Source: CAZYJR01 sp964647905 (GTDB taxonomy: Bacteria; Desulfobacterota; DSM-4660; Desulfatiglandales; HGW-15). Taken from it: a stretch of DNA of 51,124 nucleotides. The first letter of the stretch is position 1. Every line of letters begins with the position of its first letter. The notes under the pieces were generated by a model that was given only the letters and a program-made list of their open reading frames with translations, was not told where the DNA came from and searched no databases. Positions 26,475 to 33,763 of this stretch are shown piece by piece. The stretch is taken from NCBI GenBank assembly GCA_964647905.1, contig CAZYJR010000027.1, positions 1 to 51,124 on the forward strand, in the 5' to 3' direction. The position numbers were made by a program, and so were the translations under genes.

Positions 26475-27398
26475 ATGGAGTGCAGATTTCCCCGGGCCTT
26501 TTTCCTTGCCGCCGTAATCGCAGCCTCGGTGGTCTTGGGCGCGGCCCCTGTGCCTGCAGGCGGGCTGGACGGGCACGTGGTCATCACCGCACCCGGACTG
26601 GAGGTGTATTTCCCTCCCGCGCTTCACGGCCCGGCCGAGGGTCTCTCGGCCTCCTACCCTGAGATCAAGGCGGCCGCGGAAGAGGTGCTCGGCTGGGACA
26701 TGGACCGGCTCGTATCCATAGTGCTGGTCGGCAAGTCCTCCTTCTTCGAGATGTCGGCCGGCACCTCTCACATCGTCGCCTACGCGGTCCCCGGCCGCAA
26801 CCTGATCGTCGTCGACTACCAAAAGCTGCAGTCCCACCCCTTCACCCTGCGCAGCGTGGTCATGCACGAGCTCCTGCACCTCCTTCTCCACCGCCATATC
26901 CCGGCTGATTCGCTGCCGCGCTGGCTGGAGGAGGGCGTCTGCCAATGGGCGAGCGACGGGCTGGGGGAGATCGTGGCCGGCGGCGAAGGGGCGCTGGACA
27001 GAGCGGTGATTCGAGGGCGTCTCCCGCCTCTTGGGTCCCTGGAACACTCCTTCCCGCGTGGCCCGACCGCAATGAGCCTGGCCTACGAACAGAGCAAGGG
27101 CTTTGTGACATATCTCGTAAGGAACTACGGTCGGGAATCCCTGATTGAAATACTACACTCCATGAAGGCCGAGCGGGATTTCGCCGCCGCTGCTCAAGAG
27201 GTCCTGGGGAAATCCGCGTTCCAACTCGAGCAGGACTGGCGGGATTCCCTCTCAGGCCCGGCCGCATGGCTCGGGTTCCTGGCCCGCCATATATACGGCT
27301 GGCTCTTCGCCCTAGCCGCCCTCCTGGCGATCGCCGGCTTCGTCCGCGCGATCCTCAAGAAGCGAAAAGCACTCAGGGAATACGAAGAGGAGGGCTGA
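26475..27398 (+). CDS. Membrane-anchored metallopeptidase of the MA (gluzincin-like) clan
   Basis: 307 residues from ATG 26475. A signal sequence spans about 5-29 (FFLAAVIAASVVLGAAPVPA). The zinc motif HELLH is at 131-135 with a downstream WLEEG (150-154) giving a third-ligand glutamate, the layout of peptidase MA family proteins. A transmembrane helix near 265-285 (YGWLFALAALLAIAGFV) and a basic tail (KKRKALREYEEE) anchor it, so the catalytic part faces the periplasm. Substrate unknown. The start lacks a strong ribosome site; translation may be coupled to the aminotransferase 79 bases upstream. Confidence 0.75.
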   Translation: MECRFPRAFFLAAVIAASVVLGAAPVPAGGLDGHVVITAPGLEVYFPPALHGPAEGLSASYPEIKAAAEEVLGWDMDRLVSIVLVGKSSFFEMSAGTSHIVAYAVPGRNLIVVDYQKLQSHPFTLRSVVMHELLHLLLHRHIPADSLPRWLEEGVCQWASDGLGEIVAGGEGALDRAVIRGRLPPLGSLEHSFPRGPTAMSLAYEQSKGFVTYLVRNYGRESLIEILHSMKAERDFAAAAQEVLGKSAFQLEQDWRDSLSGPAAWLGFLARHIYGWLFALAALLAIAGFVRAILKKRKALREYEEEG

Positions 27399-27566
27399 GA
27401 GCCGTCAACGCCGCCGTTTCCGTCTTCCGAACCTTTGACCATTGTGCAAAAGGCCCCGACCATGGCGGCCGTGTAATCGCCGGCCCACTCCGCTGTCGTC
27501 CGGGAAGACGGCGATGGGACCGATGCGCATGGCGACGCAGGGCGGCGGAATAGCGCGTCTCCGCCA

Positions 27567-27690
27567 CTCGGATCGGAACTTCTCCGGGACCCGGCGTGGG
27601 GACCGGCACGTCGGTCCGGTATGTCAGTTTGTAGAATCCGCCGTGCCCTGTGAGCAATACGGCGGCCATGGTTTTAGGCACGGATGTCAT
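27567..27690 (-). pseudogene. Truncated zinc-type alcohol dehydrogenase / quinone oxidoreductase
   Basis: On the minus strand an ORF begins MTSVPKTMAAVLLTGHGG and runs through DVPVPTPGPGEVPIRVAET. This is the N-terminal start of the medium-chain alcohol dehydrogenase or quinone oxidoreductase family. After about 41 residues the similarity ends and the frame continues as arginine-rich nonsense for another 64 codons. No later part of the enzyme is visible before the metallopeptidase gene, so I call it a remnant. It follows the enolase-family gene with only 12 bases between them and marks the distal edge of the decaying end of the betaine island. Confidence 0.55.
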
Positions 27691-27702
27691 GCAACGCCTC
27701 CC

Positions 27703-28809
27703 CTATCCGAACGAAAGGACCGGATCGCCCCAGATGCCCGGTTCGGGCGTGATTCCCAATCCCGGCCCTTGGGGAACCCGGATGGCCCCTTCTTCGATCT
27801 CAATTCCGTTGACCCGGTCGTAGTGCCCGTTGATATACGATGCGGCTATCCATACGCCTTCGAGCAGAGGTGAGGGAACCGTCGCGGCTATGTGAACGCA
27901 TGCCGCTGCGATGATGTCGCCCCCCCATGAATCATCGCAGGTGAAGGGCAGACGGCACGCCTTGCAGACGTCTCGGATGGTCCTCATGGGGCTCAGTCCG
28001 CCCATGCGGGTGATTTTCAGCCCGAATCCGTCGCAAAGCCCGTGGCCGGCGGCCCTGAGTACGACGAGGAGCCCCTCAGCGGCTTCGTCGATAAAAATCG
28101 GTTGATGGGTGCGGCCCCTGATGGATGCGATCTCCTCCAGGGTCGAACAGGGCTGCTCCATGATGAACGGGAGATCCCGGCATTCGATGGAAACGCACAG
28201 GGCGTCCCGGACGGTCCAGCCGCGGTTGGCGTCTACGGCCAATTTGACTCCGGGCCGCAACACTTCGTGCACCTTGCGGATAGCCGCCAAATCGGCCTCG
28301 AGTTCCCGGCCGCCGACCTTGAGCTGCAAGCGCCGAAATCCCTGGGCCTGCTTTTCACGCGCCTGTTCCGCCGCTGTGTCGGGGTCGGTGACGCCGATGG
28401 CGTAATATGAGGGAACCGAGGCCCGCCGGCCCCCGCCGAGTAGATCACAGACCCGCACTCCGTAGGTTTTTCCCGCCATGTCCCACAGGGCAATGTCCAC
28501 CGCGGCCTTGGCATAGGCATGGCCGTTGAGCGCACCGTCCATTTGGGCGTAGACGCAGTCGATCTGCAACGGATCGAGTCCTATAAGATGGGGGGCCATC
28601 TCCTCAAGCGCGCTCCGGGCGCCCAATGCGTGCTGGGGCTGGTAGACCGGTCCGATCGGACAGACCTCGCCATAGCCTTTGACCCCCGTGTCCGCGACAA
28701 CCTCCACGATGGTCGTATCGAGCGACGACACGGTGCTGGACGCCGTCCGATATTCCCCGCCCCGGACCGGAAGCTCGTTTCGGTAGATGTGAATCGCCTC
28801 AATCCGCAT
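27703..28809 (-). CDS. Enolase-superfamily epimerase or dehydratase, hydroxyproline-betaine epimerase-like
   Basis: 368 residues, full length for the mandelate racemase / muconate lactonising group. Catalytic candidates: K164 in LQLKVGG, metal ligands D193 (AVDANRGWT), E218 (MEQPC) and D241 (FIDEAAEG), and the opposite base K265 (GLKITRMGG). YRTASSTVSSLDTTIVEV, VCPIGPVY, CDDSWGGDI and RVPQGPGLG recall HpbD, the 4-hydroxyproline betaine 2-epimerase, as I remember it. cis-3-hydroxyproline dehydratases are close alternatives. The nearby betaine importer and methyltransferases favour a betaine-linked substrate. Unlike its neighbours on both sides it has no visible lesion. Confidence 0.8.
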   Translation of the reverse strand: MRIEAIHIYRNELPVRGGEYRTASSTVSSLDTTIVEVVADTGVKGYGEVCPIGPVYQPQHALGARSALEEMAPHLIGLDPLQIDCVYAQMDGALNGHAYAKAAVDIALWDMAGKTYGVRVCDLLGGGRRASVPSYYAIGVTDPDTAAEQAREKQAQGFRRLQLKVGGRELEADLAAIRKVHEVLRPGVKLAVDANRGWTVRDALCVSIECRDLPFIMEQPCSTLEEIASIRGRTHQPIFIDEAAEGLLVVLRAAGHGLCDGFGLKITRMGGLSPMRTIRDVCKACRLPFTCDDSWGGDIIAAACVHIAATVPSPLLEGVWIAASYINGHYDRVNGIEIEEGAIRVPQGPGLGITPEPGIWGDPVLSFG

Positions 28810-28830
28810 TCGCCGCCCTCCGGTTCGGTG

Positions 28831-29454
28831 TCAGAGTCGTTCCATCCAGTCCCGGATGTCCCTATCGATGGATTCAGGAAGTGCGGGCTGTCGATAATCT
28901 TCCAAAATCGCCTTCCACCGTTCGGTTGCCTTTTGGATGTGGGAGGCGGCCTCTGTTTCTCTGAACCGGACATCCGGCCGCTGGGGAGGAATCCGGGGTC
29001 TAAACAAAGACCGGCGGCAATTCTGTAACGTATGGGTCTTGGTCAGGAAATGCCCCCGGGGCCCGGTCTCCTTAATCGCATCCAGAGCAAGGGTCACGTC
29101 GTCCACCGCGACGCCTCGCCGGATATGCTTCACCATTCCGATGAGATCGTCGTCCAGGACGAATTTCTCATAGGAGACGCAATTGATGGTGTCCAGGGTA
29201 CCGGCCGCGTGGAGGATGCAGTGAATCCCGGCGGAAGGGGCCGGTTTTTTCGTACACTGTTCACGAAACGCCTTGGATTTTCGAATGACCAGCGGTTCGC
29301 CTTCGGTCCGGCGGAAGCTCTCCGTCAGCAGCACCGCGTTCTCCAGGTCCATGCCGGGGCGGGTGCCGATGACCCGGGCCTTGGCCTTTCGGATACGCCG
29401 CATATAGGCTGGGTCCGCATCCACCGGGGACAGGTTGACGGCGGGATCGTACAT
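28831..29454 (-). pseudogene. Chimeric ORF: glycyl-radical-enzyme N-terminus fused to MttB C-terminus
   Basis: 207 codons without interruption. Residues 1-70 look like the start of a glycyl radical enzyme of the PFL/CutC/HypD type (RRIRKAKARVIGTRP, AVLLTESFRRTEGEPLVIRK). From about residue 74 the chain matches the C-terminal quarter of MttB-family methyltransferases (IHCILHAAGTLD, VSYEKFVLDDDLIGMVK, GVAVDDVTLALDAIKETGP, HTL). The intact MttB at 36138-37682 has the same blocks (GGIHVDDGRLALDVIDRIGPGGNF). The glycyl loop and radical site of the first enzyme and the barrel of the second are missing, so neither activity is possible. An ideal AAAAGGAGG before the ATG means it may still be translated. 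Confidence 0.65.
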
Positions 29455-29466
29455 GGTGCCTCCTTT

Positions 29467-29820
29467 TCACCCGGCGGAACCGGGCAGCTCTTTGTTCAGC
29501 TCGAAATTGACGATGTTCAGGTGCGCGCTCATGGATTGCACCGCGCCTTCGGTGTCCCCGTTCCTGATGTGATCAATGATATCCCGGGCGGTCTTGATCG
29601 CTCTGTCGACCTGCGCCTGTTCAAATGTCTTCAGGAAATTATCCATGAATCGACATGTTCATAGGCCTTGTCCACCACCAGCTTCACCGTCTCAACGATG
29701 GCCTGGTTGTTGGACGCCTCGGCGACGGCTAGGTGGAATTTGAAATCAGCAGCGGGAATCTCTTGCGGCTCTTCGGTGAAGTCCGGGGCGACTGGAAAAC
29801 CCGGTCCGAGCTTGTTCAGG
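29467..29820 (-). pseudogene. GntR/FadR-family regulator remnant (FCD domain, frameshifted, no HTH)
   Basis: Two minus-strand pieces in different frames form an FCD ligand domain. The upstream piece reads ALNKLGPGF, then EIPAADFKFHLAVAEASNNQ and AIVETVKLVVDKAYEHV, then hits a stop at about 29642. The second, from 29646 to 29467, reads MDNFLKTFEQAQVDRAI, then ARDIIDHIRNGDTEGAV and SMSAHLNIV. The DFKFHLAVAEASNN and GDTEGAVQSMSAHL blocks are typical FCD helices. The DNA-binding N-terminus is absent, replaced by the hairpin region at 29831-29890. Probably the former regulator of this end of the island. Confidence 0.6.
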
Positions 29821-29830
29821 GCAGGGGGAA

Positions 29831-29890
29831 GGGCCCCGGCCGCGAGGGTTATGACCAGCGCGGCCGGGGCCCGCCTGCCGCCGGCAGGCG
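29831..29890. terminator. Two tandem GC-rich hairpins after the betaine-binding protein gene
   Basis: GGGCCCCGGCCGCG at 29831-29844 pairs perfectly with 29859-29872 (14-base arms, 14-base loop). Next to it CGCCTGCC at 29872-29879 pairs with 29883-29890 (8-base arms, 3-base loop). The smaller hairpin is 17 bases beyond the stop of the minus-strand proX. There is no T-run, so a rho-independent mechanism is uncertain; the hairpins may instead stabilise the transporter mRNA 3' end. Confidence 0.5.
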
Positions 29891-29906
29891 TTCATCCGGT
29901 GCGTCG

Positions 29907-30794
29907 TTATTCGTAGAAGCCGTTCAGCCAGTAGTTCACCAGCTTGGGGTACTTCTCCACGAACTTGGGCGCCGCGGTGTTTTCGTTTTCCTGATACATG
30001 TTGGTTAGGTCGTCGACCACGGAGATCGGCATAGTGAACCGCGAGCAGAAGCGGCTCACCTTGTTCGGGAAGACCGACATGAAGTCTTCGCGCCCTACGA
30101 GGTGGGAGCGCTCCTCCTCGCCCAAGATCCCCCTGGGTTCGTCGATGTAGCGGATGTCAAATCGGGCGAAGGCGTGATGAGGCCTCCACAGGGTGACGAT
30201 AATCCAATTCTTCCTTTGGATGCTCCTCTTGAGCTCGGCAACCATGGCGGCGTCGCTGCCTTCTATGAGCTCCCATCCCTCCAGCTCCGGGTACTTCTTC
30301 ATCATGAGTGCGGAGTGCTGCATCAGGCCGGACCCGGGATCGATACCCACGATACGGCCGTCGCACTTCTCTTTGACCTCTTCCTTGTCCAAGTCCTCCA
30401 CGGAGCTGAGCACGTCCTTCGGGATGTAGTTTGGAACAGCCCAGCCTAGGCTGGCGTCTTCATACATCGGTCCGAAGTCGCAAACGCTCGAAGCGACCTT
30501 TTCCCAATAAGTCTCGTGGGTCAGGGGCAGCCAGGCCTCTATGTACAGGTCGAGCTCCTTGTTCTTGAGGGCCGTGTAGGCTACGCCTGCGTCCGGGTTG
30601 ATGATCTCAACGTCCTGCCCGATCTCATTCTCCATCAGGTACTCGATCAGGCTGCCGAGGGCCAGAGCCTCGGACCAGGCCACCACTCCGAACTTCAAGG
30701 TCTTCTTCTCAGCCATAGCCGGAGCGGATGCAAGGGCGAAAGCCGTCACAACCGCCGCTAGGACAGCCACCCACTTAAACCGATTCTTGAACAT
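29907..30794 (-). CDS. proX: Betaine ABC transporter substrate-binding protein (ProX/OpuAC type)
   Basis: 295 residues from the second ATG (30794), which has AGGAGG six bases away; the first ATG at 30800 abuts it. Signal peptide through about residue 28 with an APAMA cleavage site. Tryptophans and surrounding motifs of OpuAC-type binding proteins are present: VVAWSEALALGSLIEY, LYIEAWLPLTHETYW and a late FARFDIRYIDEP. These proteins hold quaternary amines in an aromatic cage. The gene follows proW after 180 bases. Substrate could be glycine betaine, proline betaine or carnitine; the catabolic neighbours argue for uptake as a nutrient rather than only osmoprotection. Confidence 0.9.
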   Translation of the reverse strand: MFKNRFKWVAVLAAVVTAFALASAPAMAEKKTLKFGVVAWSEALALGSLIEYLMENEIGQDVEIINPDAGVAYTALKNKELDLYIEAWLPLTHETYWEKVASSVCDFGPMYEDASLGWAVPNYIPKDVLSSVEDLDKEEVKEKCDGRIVGIDPGSGLMQHSALMMKKYPELEGWELIEGSDAAMVAELKRSIQRKNWIIVTLWRPHHAFARFDIRYIDEPRGILGEEERSHLVGREDFMSVFPNKVSRFCSRFTMPISVVDDLTNMYQENENTAAPKFVEKYPKLVNYWLNGFYE

Positions 30795-30974
30795 ACCCAT
30801 TCCTCCTTTCCTTCATCTGATGCGTCAGACGATAATGAGGGTCCTAAACCAAAAACCTCGCCGGTCAAAGCCTGTCTGCGGACAACCCCTTTTGAATCAC
30901 CTCCTTTCCAATGTGCGACCCGAGCAGTACATACAACGCTCCAGTCGCCGAAATGGGTTCCGACCGGTCACCTC

Positions 30975-31997
30975 CTAGGTCTTCTTCTCGCCCACGGACC
31001 GGCTGGCCCGGTCCAGGATTATCGCGATGAAGACCACGGCCAGACCTGCGACGAACCCCTTGCCGACGAGCATGCGCTGGATGCTTCGAACCACCTCTCC
31101 GCCGAGGCCGCCGGAGCCGATGAGTGCAGCGATGACCACCATGGAGAGGGAAAGCATGATCGTCTGGTTCACCCCGGCCATGATTGAGGGCCGGGCCATG
31201 GGCAGCTGCACCTTGAACAGCAACTGCCAGTAGCTGCAGCCGAAGGCCTCGCCCGCTTCGACCAGTTCCCTGGGAACGCCCCTGATGCCCAGGCTGGTGA
31301 GGCGCACCGCCGGTGGAAGCGCGAAGATCACCGTGGCCACTACTCCGGGTGCGGCGCCAAGGCCGAAGAGGATCACGGCGGGGATCAGATACACGAATAC
31401 GGGCAGGGTCTGCATGAAATCCAGAACCGGACGGACGACCGCCTCCACGATGTCGGACTTGCCGGAGAGGATGCCGATGGGAATGCCGATGGCCAGGGCG
31501 AGCAGGGCCGCGGTAAGAGTCAGGGACAAGGTCTCCATGGTGGCCTCCCAGAGGCCCAGGTTGGCGATAAGCCACAGGCTCACGAAGCCGTAGATGCCTG
31601 TCCCCTTATTCGAGGCCCACCAGAGGTAGGGGACAATCAGCAATGCCAAGAGCGGTAAGGCGATGAGCTTGCCCGCAAGCTCGAACCCCCAGACCGGAAG
31701 CCACATGAGGGCCGCCAGGAGCCCTCCATTGACGCTGTTGATGACCACCTGGATTAGATCGAACACCTCGGCAAAATGCAGGGCGATCCAATCGATGCCC
31801 GTATCGATCCAGTCCTCCGCCGGTATAAGGCTGCCCTGTGTGCCTATCTCGTCGAATAGGCTCTCGCCGTACTTCGCTGCTTCGGCCGGACAGCACAGGA
31901 CGGCGGCCAGGAAAAACGCACAGAGCAGAGAGCAGACGAGGACCGCCGCCGACCTACCCTTTGTACCGGTTGGAATCATTCCCGGTCTTCGTTTCAT
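30975..31997 (-). CDS. proW: Betaine ABC transporter permease (ProW/OpuAB type)
   Basis: 340 residues. A first hydrophobic segment with signal-like character (about 16-40) is followed by an extended N-terminal region, then the permease domain. The coupling loop that docks on the ATPase is clear: ELVEAGEAFGCSYWQLLFKV (EAA motif with conserved G). LDFMQTLPVFVYLIPAVILF is typical of ProW. GGAGGAGG precedes the ATG, which overlaps the proV stop by four bases (ATGA). The 174 bases between proW and proX hold no gene; they contain two good ribosome sites with no long frame after them. Confidence 0.92.
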   Translation of the reverse strand: MKRRPGMIPTGTKGRSAAVLVCSLLCAFFLAAVLCCPAEAAKYGESLFDEIGTQGSLIPAEDWIDTGIDWIALHFAEVFDLIQVVINSVNGGLLAALMWLPVWGFELAGKLIALPLLALLIVPYLWWASNKGTGIYGFVSLWLIANLGLWEATMETLSLTLTAALLALAIGIPIGILSGKSDIVEAVVRPVLDFMQTLPVFVYLIPAVILFGLGAAPGVVATVIFALPPAVRLTSLGIRGVPRELVEAGEAFGCSYWQLLFKVQLPMARPSIMAGVNQTIMLSLSMVVIAALIGSGGLGGEVVRSIQRMLVGKGFVAGLAVVFIAIILDRASRSVGEKKT

Positions 31998-33217
31998 CCC
32001 GCCTCCTCCTTTCTTCCCTTCTCCAGCACGCCGAGCAGGATCTCCTGCCCGGTGATGATGCCCTCCAGCCCGCCGTCTTCCTTCAGCGCAATCACCGGGT
32101 TCTTGGAGGTGGATAGGCGGGCGCGCATTACCTCCCGCAGGGTTGTGTCGTGCTCGGCCAGCAGAACGGTTTCGTCGCCCACGGTGGTGAGGTCGTCGGT
32201 CACGTACTTGAACTCCATTGCCTGCTGGTCCTGGTAGGCGGCCATGGGCTTCCCGTCGGCGTCCAGGCAGATCACGAGCCCGCCCTCCTGCGCGAACGCG
32301 GCGGGCCGGGGGTCCATCCCGCTGATGTCCTGCCCCTCTGGAGGCTCCTTGCTCACTTCCACCTGCTTGGCCACAGCGGTTACGGTCAGGACTCCGGTGG
32401 CATCCGCGTGCTCCACGAAGTTGGCCACGTACTCCGTCCTAGGATTCACAATGATCTCTTCCGGCGTCCCAAGCTGCACGATCCGGCCGGCTTCCATAAT
32501 GGCGATCCGGTCGCCCAGCTTCAGGGCCTCGTCCAGATCGTGGCTGATGAAGAGGATGGTCCGCCGGACCCGGTTTCGGAGGTTTATGAGCTCCGCCTGC
32601 ATGTGCATGCGGATCAGGGGATCCAGGGCGCTGAAGGGCTCGTCCATCAGAAGGAGTTCGGCCTCCGAGGCCAGGGCCCGGGCCAGACCCACCCGCTGCT
32701 GCATGCCGCCGGAGAGCTTCGGGGGGAACGAGTCGGCCCAAACCTCCAGGCCGACCAGCTTCAAGATCTCCAAGGCCTTTCCCCGCCGGGTCGACTTGTC
32801 CACCCCCTGGACCTCAAGGGGGAAGGCCACGTTGTCCACCACTGTCCGGTAGGGGAACAAGGCGAAGTGTTGAAAGATCATGCTGATTTTCTTCTCCCGG
32901 ACCTCCCGCAGCTCACTCTTATTGAGCGATGTGACATCGATTCGATCCCCTTCGAACTCCAGATAGACCTCGCCCCGGGTGGGCTCGATCAACCGGTTTA
33001 TGCAGCGAAGGAGCGTCGATTTCCCGCTTCCCGAGAGCCCCATGATCACGAAGAGGGCCCCCGACTCCATTCGGAAGCTCACATCCTCGACTCCGACCAC
33101 CAGGCCGGTCTCGGCCTGGATCGCTTCCTTGCGTTTCCCCTGCTCCATCAGTCGAAACGCCCGCTCCGGGTCTTCTCCGAAGATCTTGTACACATGTTCC
33201 ACGCCTATGGTCGCCAT
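31994..33217 (-). CDS. proV: Betaine ABC transporter ATPase with CBS tail (ProV/OpuAA type)
   Basis: 407 residues from ATG 33217 (CAGGAGGAATGGG upstream); the frame is open 40 codons further but without family similarity. Walker A GLSGSGKST at 60-68, signature LSGGMQQR and Walker B LLLMDEPFSALD are intact. The N-terminal VYKIFG plus GLVVGVEDVSF block is typical of ProV. The C-terminal 130 residues form the CBS-type pair that senses ionic strength in OpuA, ending in DGGLEGIITGQEIL. It heads a proVWX operon with its own promoter (33381-33409). Confidence 0.93.
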   Translation of the reverse strand: MATIGVEHVYKIFGEDPERAFRLMEQGKRKEAIQAETGLVVGVEDVSFRMESGALFVIMGLSGSGKSTLLRCINRLIEPTRGEVYLEFEGDRIDVTSLNKSELREVREKKISMIFQHFALFPYRTVVDNVAFPLEVQGVDKSTRRGKALEILKLVGLEVWADSFPPKLSGGMQQRVGLARALASEAELLLMDEPFSALDPLIRMHMQAELINLRNRVRRTILFISHDLDEALKLGDRIAIMEAGRIVQLGTPEEIIVNPRTEYVANFVEHADATGVLTVTAVAKQVEVSKEPPEGQDISGMDPRPAAFAQEGGLVICLDADGKPMAAYQDQQAMEFKYVTDDLTTVGDETVLLAEHDTTLREVMRARLSTSKNPVIALKEDGGLEGIITGQEILLGVLEKGRKEEAG

Positions 33218-33253
33218 TTTTTCCCATTCCTCCTGAAGGTGAAGCGCAACTTT

Positions 33254-33279
33254 CCACAAGGCGCTTATAAGCCCTGTGG
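33254..33279. promoter_or_regulatory. Imperfect dyad in the proV leader
   Basis: CCACAAGGCGCTTATAAGCCCTGTGG folds on itself around TTATAA with CCACA/TGTGG outer and GCTTA/TAAGC inner arms and a small asymmetric mismatch. It lies 37 bases upstream of the proV ATG, inside the expected 5' leader. It could be an operator or an mRNA hairpin near the ribosome site. Confidence 0.35.
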
Positions 33280-33380
33280 CCGGAACGATCGGCGGCACAG
33301 GGTGGTGCGCGAGCCGGCAGGCAATCCTCTCCGGCACAACAGTTTGTACCGGGGGCTTTATACTGGGAAAACTTTAGCTT

Positions 33381-33409
33381 ACCATAGTTGGAGCTTTCAA
33401 CCATGTCAA
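33381..33409 (-). promoter_or_regulatory. Sigma-70 promoter for proVWX
   Basis: Read on the minus strand: TTGACA (33409-33404), 17 bases, TATGGT (33386-33381). The -35 is perfect. It lies in the 303-base gap between the MoaD gene and proV, so the importer can be expressed separately from the demethylation operon. Apart from this and the dyad at 33254-33279 I see no gene in the gap, and no cobalamin riboswitch. Confidence 0.55.
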
Positions 33410-33520
33410 GTGGGTCTCCTGCATTCCCCGTTGCCGAAGGGCCGCCTCCAGCCAAAGGTTTCTTCTTGAGAAGGCTAGGTGTATACGCCCGCAATGAGCA
33501 GCCGCCCGGGTTCTGCCTCC

Positions 33521-33763
33521 TCACCCCCCGGCCACGGGGGCCAAGAGGGTGAGCTCGGTATCGGCGGATATGACGTCGTCCTGACGGAGGACGGAACGGC
33601 CTTGGATCACCGTGTAAACGACCAGCGGCGGGATGGCGGCCTCTTGCAGGAGACCTCGAACGGTGGTCCCTGCCGGGACCACCAGGTCGAGCCGGTGGGG
33701 CACCTCCTTCAACATGTCCTCGAGAAGGGGTGTAAGGTGCAGCTTGACCCTTACTCCGGTCAT
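33521..33763 (-). CDS. MoaD/ThiS-like sulfur carrier next to the AOR gene
   Basis: 80 residues from ATG 33763. Beta-grasp protein ending in VAGG, the Gly-Gly tail that is adenylated and thiocarboxylated; TLLAP just before it is typical of MoaD. Its start overlaps the AOR stop by four bases (ATGA), so the two are translationally coupled. A MoaD dedicated to aldehyde oxidoreductases would supply the dithiolene sulfur of the tungsten or molybdenum pterin. An upstream extension of 45 codons is open but arginine-rich and is an artefact of the AOR gene in another frame. Confidence 0.85.
   Translation of the reverse strand: MTGVRVKLHLTPLLEDMLKEVPHRLDLVVPAGTTVRGLLQEAAIPPLVVYTVIQGRSVLRQDDVISADTELTLLAPVAGG

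Noticed and set aside
32150..33469. A 439-codon plus-strand frame opposite proV
   Set aside because: The product is histidine-, glutamine- and leucine-rich shadow sequence, and proV on the other strand has intact Walker and signature motifs.
33218..33520. Cobalamin riboswitch upstream of proV
   Set aside because: No B12-box-like sequence on the minus strand. Betaine import does not need one, and the corrinoid operon promoter also lacks it.
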